NCBI GenBank assembly: GCA_007133065.1
Contig: SLNJ01000019.1
Location: 1 to 64,000, forward strand
Reading direction: 5' to 3'
DNA length: 64,000 nt
Source of the DNA: Opitutales bacterium
GTDB lineage: Bacteria; Verrucomicrobiota; Verrucomicrobiia; Opitutales; Oceanipulchritudinaceae
Position 1 is the first letter of the stretch. Every line of letters starts with the position of its first letter. The notes below the pieces were generated by a model. It worked only from the letters and a program-made list of their open reading frames with translations. It had not been told where the DNA came from and searched no databases. The position numbers and the translations under genes are program-made. Below, one piece after another: positions 25,790 through 34,247 of this stretch.

Positions 25790-27193
25790 ATGCATAAGTC
25801 CATGTCCTCACGACAGGTAGACGTGTCGAGTATCCGCTACCACGCCTCGCGGATCGCCTTGGCGTACTTGCTATTTGGCGCGATCTGGATCGTGGCCTCA
25901 GATACTGCGGTCGATTTGCTCGTGCCCGACGGATTTTCCACGCTTCTAGCCCAGTCGTTCAAGGGCATGCTCTTCGTCCTCGGGTCGACCGTCCTGGTGT
26001 ACTACTTGGCACGCCACGCCGCCACAGGTCTTGAACGCAAGCTGGTGGCGGAGCAACTGCGCACCACGGAGTATTTACTGGAGACCGTTCTGGCAAATCT
26101 TGGCGAAGCGGTGATTTGGATCGATTCATCGACCCGCAGTATTGTGGACTGCAATTCCGCGGTGAAACCGATATTTGGGTATGAACGCGAAGAACTGGTC
26201 GGACAGAGTGCTGAGGTGCTTCATATAGATCGAAACGCCTACGATGAATTTGGAAGGCTTAGTGAAACAGCTGTGAACAACAAAGGAGTATTTCGGTGTC
26301 AGTGTCAGATGAAGCGCAGAGATGGGACGCCTATCATAACTGAGAATACGGTGATCGCGCTGAACCTGGGCAATGCGTTGCCGATGAGGAGAGTCAGTAT
26401 TGTCCGTGACATTACAGAACGGACACGAGCCGAAGAGGCGTTGCGCGATAGCGAACAGCGATATCGGTTCCTCGCGGAGAACACGCTCGACGTGATCTGG
26501 ACCGTTAATACTGCCTTGGAATACACCTACGTAAATCCCGCAATCGAGCAACAGACCGGATACAGGCCGGAGGAGTTTGTCGGGACACATGTTTCGGATC
26601 ATTTTGATGATAAATCCGCTTCCGAACTGCAAGACGTGATCAGGCGTGAGATCGCCAAAGGCCCCGGACATCAAGGGTTGTTCATACGGACCAGCAAGCT
26701 TCGAAAGGATGGCACTGCCGTCCCCGTGGAAATTCACGGGGGCGTCATCTTCGATGAGAATGGGCGTCCGACCGCGATTCAGGGTACGACGCGAGACATC
26801 AGCGAATGGCTGGAGCTTGAAGCCGGGCTCCGACAGGCTCAGAAGATGGAGGCCCTTGGCACGATGGCAGCAGGGCTTGCTCACGAGGTGAACAATCCTG
26901 TGCTGGTCATTCAAGAATCTGCGAATTTCATCGAACGGGCGGCGGAGGAGGATTCAAAGATCCGACAGTTTGTCGGGAATATCAAGCGGGAAACCGCACG
27001 CATTCACAACATCGTGAACAGCTTGCTCGGGTTTGCACGTTCGGAGGTGGAAACCGCTCCAACATCCACGCGGATTTGTGATATGGTTGAAGTGACGTTG
27101 GAATTGAGCAGGATACTCATGCGGGCCGACCAGGTGATCGTTCGGGCTGCAATACCCGACACGCTTCCTGAGGTAACGTGTCACAGTCAATAA
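25790..27193 (+). CDS. PAS-domain sensor histidine kinase, sensor and H-box part, ended by in-frame stop
   Basis: 467 residues. Two membrane helices near the N-terminus (IALAYLLFGAIWIVASDTAV; MLFVLGSTVLVYYLA) are followed by two PAS domains with PAC-type ends (VSIVRDITERTRAEEAL; IQGTTRDISEWLELE) and the dimerisation/phosphoacceptor helix. The phospho-accepting His is in LAHEVNNP (codon 26882-26884). The chain ends at TAA 27191-27193, but the same frame continues without gap into the ATPase domain (next entry). Intact kinases read from VTC.SQ straight into IQQVF.NL, so one codon has become a stop. A TSS-proximal dyad lies upstream. As written it could bind signals and dimerise but not phosphorylate. 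Confidence 0.8.
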   Translation: MHKSMSSRQVDVSSIRYHASRIALAYLLFGAIWIVASDTAVDLLVPDGFSTLLAQSFKGMLFVLGSTVLVYYLARHAATGLERKLVAEQLRTTEYLLETVLANLGEAVIWIDSSTRSIVDCNSAVKPIFGYEREELVGQSAEVLHIDRNAYDEFGRLSETAVNNKGVFRCQCQMKRRDGTPIITENTVIALNLGNALPMRRVSIVRDITERTRAEEALRDSEQRYRFLAENTLDVIWTVNTALEYTYVNPAIEQQTGYRPEEFVGTHVSDHFDDKSASELQDVIRREIAKGPGHQGLFIRTSKLRKDGTAVPVEIHGGVIFDENGRPTAIQGTTRDISEWLELEAGLRQAQKMEALGTMAAGLAHEVNNPVLVIQESANFIERAAEEDSKIRQFVGNIKRETARIHNIVNSLLGFARSEVETAPTSTRICDMVEVTLELSRILMRADQVIVRAAIPDTLPEVTCHSQ

Positions 27194-27202
27194 ATACAAC
27201 AG

Positions 27203-27586
27203 GTGTTCATGAACCTGATGTTGAATGCGCGCGATGCGCTCAATACAAAATATTCCGGCGGCGATGAGAACAAGCGCATCCTTATCAGCGCGGACACGAT
27301 CGAGCATTCAGGACGGGAATGGATTCGAATCACCTTTGAAGATGGAGGGCCGGGAGTTGATGAGTCGGTGCGCGAGCACTTGCTCGATCCATTCTTCACA
27401 ACCAAACCTGCAGGAAAAGGAACCGGACTGGGATTGTGGATTTCTCATAACATCGTCCAGAGACACGGGGGTGACATTCAGGTTGAAAGCGACCCTGGCA
27501 ACTATACGCGGATCCATGTCGACCTGCCCGTGGGGCAGAGGGGACAGCCTGCACGGGGGAGAAGGGTTCCGGCGCAACGGCGATGA
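27203..27586 (+). CDS. histidine kinase ATPase domain, separated from its sensor by a stop codon
   Basis: About 127 residues in the same frame as the preceding gene. N-box NLMLNARDALN, G1 box EDGGPGVDES, F-box region DPFFTTKPAGKG and G2 box GTGLGLWIS are complete HATPase_c motifs. ATG 27203 or 27209 could start translation only by re-initiation just after the stop. Most likely this is the second half of a single gene 25790-27586 interrupted by one nonsense change or a sequence error. No response regulator gene is adjacent. Confidence 0.7.
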   Translation: MFMNLMLNARDALNTKYSGGDENKRILISADTIEHSGREWIRITFEDGGPGVDESVREHLLDPFFTTKPAGKGTGLGLWISHNIVQRHGGDIQVESDPGNYTRIHVDLPVGQRGQPARGRRVPAQRR

Positions 27587-28007
27587 ATAAGCCTTGCATC
27601 GAAATCGGTATCTGAACGGTGAAACCGGAGAGCGAGAATGAGCGTATAATGGAGGAGGATCTGCGCTTTGCTTGCGGGGGTGGACCTGTATCTGGAGGTG
27701 TGGGGCGGCCACCCTGGAACGGCGGGCAAGCGGATCACGCTCAATGGTCGAAGCGCGTATGATTTGCCTGCGGACGGTGTGGCGGATGGAGACCGGTTGA
27801 GACAATGATGGCAGCCGGGCATTACGTTCGGGGAATGCCGACAGATTCCGTCTGATCCATGCCGAAAAATCGGAATTGCCGGTCGATTTACGGCATTACA
27901 GGCTTTACGTGGCAACCTGCTACGACTTGATTCCCCCGCGTGGCGAGTGCAAAGAACAGGACATTGTTGGGCGCCGGATTATTTTGGCGCGTTGGGATCG
28001 GGATGCG
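27587..28007 (+). other. spacer containing a decayed gene fragment
   Basis: This 421-base stretch holds one recognisable remnant, about 27650-27808: VDLYLEVWGGHPGTAGKRIT then NGRSAYDLP, ending at TGA 27806-27808. It resembles part of a secreted carbohydrate-related protein family of Opitutia known to me only as hypothetical proteins. It has no start codon context and no continuation. The remainder shows no gene. Confidence 0.35.
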
Positions 28008-28760
28008 ATGAACGGGCGCACGTTGATATTCGCGGATGTGCACGCCAACCTTGCGGCGTTCGAAGCAGTGCTCGAAGCGGAGCAAGGGTGGGATGATGCG
28101 ATATTCCTTGGGGATATTGTGGTCGGCGGTCCTGAGCCCGAGCGTTGCGTCTCGTTGCTGCGTGCTGTCGGCGGCTTGGCGCTCATGGGAAATCACGACC
28201 GGCAGGCTGTTGAATTGGCGGTTGCTCCGGATGATCCGAACCCCGACCGGGCGTGGATTCGTTGGACGCAGGAGCAGCTGTCAAAGGAGAGTGTCGAATT
28301 CCTTCGCGGAATGTCGAACACGTGTGCGGTGGAACGTCAGGGGCGACTGATGCGCCTTCATCACGGCGACTTTCCACCGGAGCTGGGGCGATTCTGGCCC
28401 GACTGGCCCGAGGAGAAGTTCCAAATGCTCGCCGAGCGCTATCCCGAGCCGTGGATCCTCGCGACGCACTCGCACGTGCAATTCCGTGAGGAGCGGTTCG
28501 GACGCGTCTTCATCAACCCGGGAAGCGTGGGCCAGCCCCGTCTCGGGCAACCGCTCGCCTGTTACGCGATCCTGGAGCATGGAGAGCTCGAGTTTCGAGC
28601 GGTACCGTACGACGTGGAACGCACGTGCCGGGCGATGGATTCGATCCCGCTTCCGTCCGATTATGTCGCGATGTGGAAAAGGATCTACCGGAATGGAATG
28701 CTATCGGATCGTTATCCCTTGCGGAAGTGGGAGCCTTTGATTCGTGCCGGGTATCGGTAA
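28008..28760 (+). CDS. calcineurin-like metallophosphoesterase (YfcE/MJ0936-type)
   Basis: 250 residues from ATG 28008. The five metal-binding motifs are in order: FADVHANLAA (DxH), FLGDIVVGGP (GD), LMGNHDR (GNHD), RLHHGD and ATHSHVQFRE (GHTH-like). FINPGSVGQPRLG is the family's conserved C-terminal signature. Cytoplasmic phosphodiesterase or phosphatase; substrate unknown. The frame is open upstream to 27876 but the extension lacks family resemblance. Not linked by spacing to neighbours. Confidence 0.88.
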   Translation: MNGRTLIFADVHANLAAFEAVLEAEQGWDDAIFLGDIVVGGPEPERCVSLLRAVGGLALMGNHDRQAVELAVAPDDPNPDRAWIRWTQEQLSKESVEFLRGMSNTCAVERQGRLMRLHHGDFPPELGRFWPDWPEEKFQMLAERYPEPWILATHSHVQFREERFGRVFINPGSVGQPRLGQPLACYAILEHGELEFRAVPYDVERTCRAMDSIPLPSDYVAMWKRIYRNGMLSDRYPLRKWEPLIRAGYR

Positions 28761-28822
28761 TGGAACCAATCCGGATCTGAATTGAGCTTGTGGCATCGTG
28801 CCGGTTTTAACACGCTGCTCGC

Positions 28823-29830
28823 ATGTTCCCATCAACGAAAGCCACCGACAGGGCCGGTTCTCCGGGGATCGATGTCTGGCACGGTGATCCCCAGCGGTTC
28901 GGCCATCTCGGCAAGGTCCAGCCGTGGGTGAACGTGCTCGGCCGGATGTGGTCCCCGGACTCGACCATCTACACCGGCGCGTTCCAATGCAACGACGGGC
29001 CGTTCACGCCGCTGGTGCTGGGTCCGTCAGCGTACCGGTTGCGGTCGCCCGGCGATTTCAATGCCGAGATCCCGGTCGAGCAACTGCGGGTGGGCGCAAA
29101 CGTGGTGAAGCTCTGGGCTAGCGATGAGGCGGGACGAACCACGTTGCGGGAGGTCTCTTTGGAATACGGAGGATCCGAGTCGTGGCCGTTGCCGTATCGG
29201 ACGTGCTGGGATGATCCGGGAGGTGTCCAATCGGTCGCCCAGGTTATTGACGGCCGCTGGGAATGCGTCTCCGGGGGTGTTCGCCCGGTCACAATGGCCT
29301 ATGACCGTCTGGTTGCGATCGGGGATATGACGTGGAATAACTACGAGGTCACGGTGCCGATCACGATCCACGGGTATGAAGAGATGCCCGCGATTTTCAG
29401 CTGGCCTTCCTACGGTCCGGCGATCGGGCTCCTGATTGGATGGCAGGGACACAGCGACTGGAAGGATATGGTTCCGAAGCGCGGGTACTATCCCTTCGGC
29501 ACGATCGCGATCCATCGTTGGAAGAAGGAGGGGCCGATGCGCAAGGAACTGTGGGCAGGTGTTCGCAGCGACCTGATCGCCGTGGAGGATCCGGCGACCG
29601 CCCGCAATCCGGAGCTGGAGTGCCGCTACCATTACAAGGTCCGCTCACAGGCGCAGGCCGGACAGCGCAACTATTACGGCTTTAAAGTGTGGCCCGCGCA
29701 CGAAAAGGAACCGGAAACGTGGGACCTTGAGGGCGAGGGTGCCGAGGGTGGGCTCAACGAGGGCGGAATCCTCCTGCTCGCCCATCATACGGATGCCACG
29801 TTCGGAGAGGTTGTTGTGAGTCCCCTTTGA
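28823..29830 (+). CDS. hypothetical protein with Ig-like and LamG/ConA-like regions
   Basis: 335 residues without a signal peptide. Residues about 12-115 look like an Ig-like or cadherin-type segment (IDVWHGDPQRFGHLGKVQPW, then VGANVVKLWASDEAGR). Residues 120-335 look like a concanavalin/LamG-type jelly roll (SWPLPYRTCWDDP, NNYEVTVPITIHG, GGILLLAHHTDATFGEV). Such proteins in Opitutia are usually hypothetical and may bind glycans. I do not recognise an enzymatic motif. Convergent with the oxidoreductase gene that follows. Confidence 0.65.
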   Translation: MFPSTKATDRAGSPGIDVWHGDPQRFGHLGKVQPWVNVLGRMWSPDSTIYTGAFQCNDGPFTPLVLGPSAYRLRSPGDFNAEIPVEQLRVGANVVKLWASDEAGRTTLREVSLEYGGSESWPLPYRTCWDDPGGVQSVAQVIDGRWECVSGGVRPVTMAYDRLVAIGDMTWNNYEVTVPITIHGYEEMPAIFSWPSYGPAIGLLIGWQGHSDWKDMVPKRGYYPFGTIAIHRWKKEGPMRKELWAGVRSDLIAVEDPATARNPELECRYHYKVRSQAQAGQRNYYGFKVWPAHEKEPETWDLEGEGAEGGLNEGGILLLAHHTDATFGEVVVSPL

Positions 29831-29885
29831 CGGGCGCTTCGGGGATTCTTGTGGTGTCCGGTATCCCGGTGTGTGACCGGTAGAT

Positions 29886-31283
29886 TCACCTCACGCGCCT
29901 GCTGCGAAGTGCATTGAGGTCAACGACAGTGCTATCGCGCATGGCGTCATCGGCTGCAAACCCGAGGAGGTGGCCGTTGATCGAGTCCTCGATGCTGGTA
30001 CAGGAAGGGGAGTGCGATTCCCCTCGGAGCACGCGGATGAAGTCTCCGACCAGGCGCAAATCGCCTCCACCGTGGCCGCCTCGATTCAGGGGGTCATTCG
30101 AATCGACGGAGGTGTCCACAACCTCTTCATCCCATTTCTGATCCGAGTTCGGGATGATTCGGCGAACGACAAAACGGTTGTCTTCAAACGTACCTTCGAT
30201 TTCGCCTGATGTACCGATTAGCGTGATGCATCGAGCGGGCCGTGCGCTGCCGCCCACCATGTTGAGGGTTGCCGTAGCGCCGTCGGCGAATTTCACGGCG
30301 ACCGTCTGGTGATCCACCACGTCATTCCCGCATTTCCAGACGCACCGTCCGTATGGATTGTCTGTTTTGAGGGAGTCGAGCTTCTCTTCCGGGGTGAGGG
30401 TCCTTCCGGCGCGTGCGGTCGCCTCGACCCAGGTGTAGAATCCCCATCGCGGCGGTTCGTCGAGGTACATTTTCTTCGCGGAGTAGGCGCATTCCTGTTC
30501 GATCGGGCAATCGGCCAAGCAGCGCGTTCCCGCATCTTCCGGGGCTTTCTCGGGACGAAAGAACATGAGGCTGCCGAAGCTGGAGACCGTGGTTGGGTCG
30601 ACTCCGCTTTTGAACCAGGTCAGGAGGTCGAGATCGTGACAGCACTTGGCCATCAGCATGGCGGAGCCGCCCTGATCGCGTCGTCCCCACTTGCCACGGA
30701 CGAAGGCCGTTGCCATGTGGTGGTAGCTGACGTGTTCGTTGATCTGCAGGTTCATCAGTTCGCCGATCTGGCCGTCGGCCACCCGTTTTCGGATGGCGGA
30801 GTAGAACGGGGTATAGCGCAGGACGTGACAAATGAAGATGCGGACGCCTCCGTCTTGCGCGGCATCCGCCATGCGCCACATCTCATCCTGGTTTGTTGCG
30901 AATGGCTTCTCGAGCAGGATGTCGTAGCCGGCATCGATGAGCGGCAGTGAGGTCGGAAGGTGCAGCTCATCCATGGTGCAGTTGATCGCGAAATCCGCGA
31001 ATTTACCAGCAGCGGCCAGCTCTTCGGCCGAAGTGAACTGCCGTTCAGGAGGGATCCCGAATTTCTCCCCGGCCGTCCTGCGCCGGAAATCGTCCGGTTC
31101 GGCAACGCCGACGATTTGCAGGTCTCCGGGACGGATTTGCGCATACGAGGAGTAAACCATCCCCCGGTTTCCGGCGCCGATAACCACGGCGGTAACGGGC
31201 TGCCCCGTGGGCGCGGTATGCTTCTTTTTCGGTTGGGCTTGTATCACGGTTGGGAGGAGAGCAGGGAGCGGCTGCGGAGGCAA
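29886..31283 (-). CDS. Gfo/Idh/MocA family oxidoreductase, likely frameshifted export signal
   Basis: 465 residues as annotated. The Rossmann motif VTAVVIGAGNRGMVY, the conserved ILLEKPFATN and the metal/substrate region (HVSYHH, KCCHDLDLLTWF) fit the family, and CLADCPIEQEC supplies a Cys cluster found in one subgroup. The TTG start at 31283 gives a proline-rich N-terminus ending ALLPTVIQAQ. In the neighbouring frame just upstream is RPLKSVASAAAP, which with removal of one base from a CCC run (31264-31266) would join to make a Tat/Sec-like signal ...KSVASAAAPALLPTVIQAQ. So the native protein was probably exported and the present start is secondary. Other genes of this family in the window lack such a signal. 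Confidence 0.82.
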   Translation of the reverse strand: MPPQPLPALLPTVIQAQPKKKHTAPTGQPVTAVVIGAGNRGMVYSSYAQIRPGDLQIVGVAEPDDFRRRTAGEKFGIPPERQFTSAEELAAAGKFADFAINCTMDELHLPTSLPLIDAGYDILLEKPFATNQDEMWRMADAAQDGGVRIFICHVLRYTPFYSAIRKRVADGQIGELMNLQINEHVSYHHMATAFVRGKWGRRDQGGSAMLMAKCCHDLDLLTWFKSGVDPTTVSSFGSLMFFRPEKAPEDAGTRCLADCPIEQECAYSAKKMYLDEPPRWGFYTWVEATARAGRTLTPEEKLDSLKTDNPYGRCVWKCGNDVVDHQTVAVKFADGATATLNMVGGSARPARCITLIGTSGEIEGTFEDNRFVVRRIIPNSDQKWDEEVVDTSVDSNDPLNRGGHGGGDLRLVGDFIRVLRGESHSPSCTSIEDSINGHLLGFAADDAMRDSTVVDLNALRSRRVR

Positions 31284-31413
31284 CGGATTTCAGCGGCCGG
31301 GGGCTCCGGGGCGGGGTAGCGGCAACCCACGCCGCTTCCGGATTCCGACCGGGATGCGCGAACGTGGACAACGCGGCCAAGGGATTGCTCCTGGCCGTAT
31401 CTTGGGCCTCCCG

Positions 31414-33033
31414 TTATTCGTCCTCGACGGTGACGCGGATACTCGCCGGCGTGCTCTCGCGGTATCCGATACGGATGGACTTGGCTTGGATGTGATGTTC
31501 CCCCGGTTCGAGTCGGAATGGGCCGGTATAGAGGCGCCATGCGTCGGGAGGGTCGTCTGCGAATCGGTAGCCGCTTGAGGCGCCCTGGTTGGGCGCGAAG
31601 AGCTGGAGGGCGGCCGGCGTCTTGAGCGCTATTTCCGGTTCGCCGGCGGGTTCGCGGCCGCAATGATCGACGTCGTACGGCACGAACACCGGAGTGAAGG
31701 TTTCGGGCTGTTCGCCGTCCGGCCAGAGGCGCGTCCGGAGTGCCTCCTCGGATTCGTATCCGAGGTCGCCGATTTCGTGTTCCCACTCTTTCAGGGCGCC
31801 CTTGAGGTGTTGGAGCACATCCGCGAACTCCGAGTCGTGCGCAAGGTTGTGTGTCTCGTGCGGATCCCGGACCAGGTCGTAGAGCTCATCCACCTCACGG
31901 TTTGGGGCGAAGAGGAATTGTTGATCGGGGGTGAGCGAGTTCTCGCGGAAAAGCCTCCAGAGTTCCGCGTTCGCCGGGTGTCGAGATTGATAGGCGTTCC
32001 AGAGCGCCCGGGTGAGCTCCGGGTAATCGTTTCGTACATAGCGGTAGCGGGCATCGCGCACAGAACGGACCCGGTCGTAGTAGATGTCGAACCGGTCGCG
32101 CGTTGAAAATGCGAAGGTGCGCGGTTCCCGGTTGCGTTCGCCGAGGAACGGAACGCCCTGGAGGTGCTCTGGAAGGGAAACGCCGGCGAGCGAGAGTACC
32201 GTTGGACCGAGGTCGATCAGGCTGACGACGTCCCATCGGACCTCTCCGGCCCGCGCCTTTTCGGGGTGACGGACGATAAGGGGGACCCGGGTTCCGCTGT
32301 CGTAGGGCCATCGCTTGGCGCGGGGGAGTCCCTCGCCATGATCGCTCCAGACGAACACGTAGGTGTTCTCCAGCTCGCCGTCGGCTTCGAGTTGTTCGAG
32401 CAGCTCGCCGGCCTGGCGATCGACCTCTTCGAGATTGTCGTAGTGGCGGGCGATCGCCTGGCGGGTTGCGGGGGTATCCGCAAGGTAGGGAGGAACCTGA
32501 ACGGTGTCCGGATCGGTGGTGATGGTTTCGCGTGACTCCGGCCACATCCCGCTCTCGTGTGTGCGCGTGAAATTGAACACGGCAAAGAACGGCTGCCCGT
32601 TGCGGCGATTTCGCCAGTGCCCCGATTCTCCATTCTCGTCCCACGCTGTGAAGGGGGATGCGAACTGGTAGTCGGTCTTGGAGTTGTTCGTGCAGTAATA
32701 CCCCGCGTGGCGGAGGTATTCGGGGATCAATCTCACATGCGGCGGCGGAACCGCTTCGTACGGGGGAACCGGCCGTAAGAGGCCTTCCTGCACGTGCCCG
32801 GTACGCATGTGCTGTGCGCCGATGGCGTTGGCGTACATGCCGGTGATGACGGCGCATCGGCTCGGGGCGCACACCGGAGCGGTGCTGAATGCGTGCTCGA
32901 AGCGGCAGCCTTCAGCGGCGAGGCGATCAAGATTCGGAGTCCGGGCAATCGAATCGCCGTAGCACCCGAGGCGGGGTGAGCAGTCTTCGAGCGTGATCCA
33001 GAGGAAGTTCGGTCGGCGGCAGCGTTTGGCCAT
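31414..33033 (-). CDS. sulfatase (family S1, formylglycine-dependent)
   Basis: About 539 residues from ATG 33033 (MAKRCRRPNFLWITLED). The formylglycine motif is C55-A-P-S-R within the CxPxR consensus. Metal-site residues are seen in LEDCSPRLGCYGD (one of the usual two Asp is Glu) and VWSDHGEG. N-terminal hydrophobicity is too weak for a signal peptide; the frame extends to 33102 with no better one. The final 60 residues form a small beta domain (EPGEHHIQAKSIRIGYRES). It would remove sulfate from a carbohydrate; no maturase is encoded in the window. Divergent from the fragment at 33170. Confidence 0.88.
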   Translation of the reverse strand: MAKRCRRPNFLWITLEDCSPRLGCYGDSIARTPNLDRLAAEGCRFEHAFSTAPVCAPSRCAVITGMYANAIGAQHMRTGHVQEGLLRPVPPYEAVPPPHVRLIPEYLRHAGYYCTNNSKTDYQFASPFTAWDENGESGHWRNRRNGQPFFAVFNFTRTHESGMWPESRETITTDPDTVQVPPYLADTPATRQAIARHYDNLEEVDRQAGELLEQLEADGELENTYVFVWSDHGEGLPRAKRWPYDSGTRVPLIVRHPEKARAGEVRWDVVSLIDLGPTVLSLAGVSLPEHLQGVPFLGERNREPRTFAFSTRDRFDIYYDRVRSVRDARYRYVRNDYPELTRALWNAYQSRHPANAELWRLFRENSLTPDQQFLFAPNREVDELYDLVRDPHETHNLAHDSEFADVLQHLKGALKEWEHEIGDLGYESEEALRTRLWPDGEQPETFTPVFVPYDVDHCGREPAGEPEIALKTPAALQLFAPNQGASSGYRFADDPPDAWRLYTGPFRLEPGEHHIQAKSIRIGYRESTPASIRVTVEDE

Positions 33034-33169
33034 GGGGGTGGATTGTTGGGGATGCGAGGAAGAATGACAAGCGAGAACCCGGCACGGTGTAGCTGCAATC
33101 ACGATTCACCCCGGTTTTTCAACAGCCTGCTTCTGGACAACAACGCATGAAGATGCTATACCAATTCGC

Positions 33170-33823
33170 ATGTTTCGGGAAACCGAGTTGTTTGATGCCG
33201 TCTATACAGGGACGGAGACCCGGGATCCGGAACCTTCCGATTCATTTGGAATCAACCGGAAATTTGGCGGATATTATATCATGCGATGGCTTTCCGATGT
33301 CGCCGGCGGTAAGAACCTGGGCGGATGGTTCGACTATATCCGGACCGCACCGGCGACGTTTCTTGAACAGGCCCGTCAAACGGTCCTTGGGGGAGCCTGC
33401 GAAGTGATGCTGTTCAATTACACCCGGTTGATTTCCGGACCGGGTGCTGAGAACATGCGTGTGCTGCGCGAGGAACTGGGGAATGCCTTCGTACTGGAAC
33501 TCGGAGAGGGTGCTCGAACGCTTCAGGCCATGCCGGAGGAGCATTTGGACCGGATGCGTGACGTCGTTCTCGCACCGTTCGGCATCGTCTTTCACGCGCC
33601 GGCTTGGGTTGGACTCTACCTTTTGGGCGAGGACGCCGTTGTGATCGAGAACTTCAACGATCGGCCGGTTGCGGTGCATCTGAGCGACACGGCGGGCGGC
33701 GGGGAGATGCGGCAGGAGTTGGTGTTGCCGATGTCGGCTGTTGTTGCCCTGGAAGCGTCCGGTGGAGGGTTTGGGGGCACGATTCCAGCACGCTCCCTGG
33801 TGGCGCTTTCGCGAGTACTCTAG
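33170..33823 (+). pseudogene. C-terminal fragment of an unrecognised protein
   Basis: 217 residues starting abruptly at MFRETELFDAVYTGTETRDP, which reads like the interior of a larger protein (FGGYYIMRWL, GGWFDYIRTAPATFLEQARQ and TVLGGACEVMLFNY follow). I recall similar strings in longer Verrucomicrobia proteins of unknown or glycoside-hydrolase-like type but cannot name the family. No signal peptide, no upstream domain and no Shine-Dalgarno. Probably 5'-truncated. It converges on the end of cluster B. Confidence 0.45.
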
Positions 33824-33854
33824 CCCGCCCGGTTTACGGGGTGGCGCAGTGGAT

Positions 33855-34247
33855 TCACCGATCCTTTGTTCGGTTGCCGTGGTTCCGTCTCTTGTTTTTC
33901 TTTGGGATCGCAAGGCTGACAATACCCTTGGTAACGAGGGTTCGGAGGAAGCTGAGGAGGGCCTGCTCGGCCTCGTGGGGATGAATTTTGTACTCGGCAG
34001 CGAACTTCTCAAGGATGTCGGAGACGGAGTTTTTTCCGTCGCACCACTCGAGGATCTGCTTGCCGAACGCGTCGAGTTCGAATTCGCGTTTCGCCATGGG
34101 AGGCAGGCGCAGAAGTTTCCGCTGCAGCGGCCGGTTTTCGACCAATACGGTCACCTTGATCCCACCGTCCTGGAGCGGTTGCGACTCCATGTTGGTCGGC
34201 GTGACCGGGATTGCATCAAAGGCTTGTTGTCTGTCTGGTTTCTCCAT
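33855..34247 (-). CDS. PqqD-like protein (cluster B)
   Basis: 130 residues from ATG 34247. The domain aligns end to end with the cluster A copy: DGGIKVTVLVENRP, FELDAFGKQILEWCDGKNSV, ILEKFAAEYKIHPHEAEQAL and FLRTLVTKGIVSLAI. These are the helix-turn and wing of the PqqD/RRE fold. A basic tail (KKNKRRNHGNRTKDR) is extra. Its start lies 32 bases inside the preceding gene, so the two are tightly coupled. Last gene of cluster B. It probably binds a peptide segment, by analogy with PqqD. Confidence 0.82.
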   Translation of the reverse strand: MEKPDRQQAFDAIPVTPTNMESQPLQDGGIKVTVLVENRPLQRKLLRLPPMAKREFELDAFGKQILEWCDGKNSVSDILEKFAAEYKIHPHEAEQALLSFLRTLVTKGIVSLAIPKKNKRRNHGNRTKDR

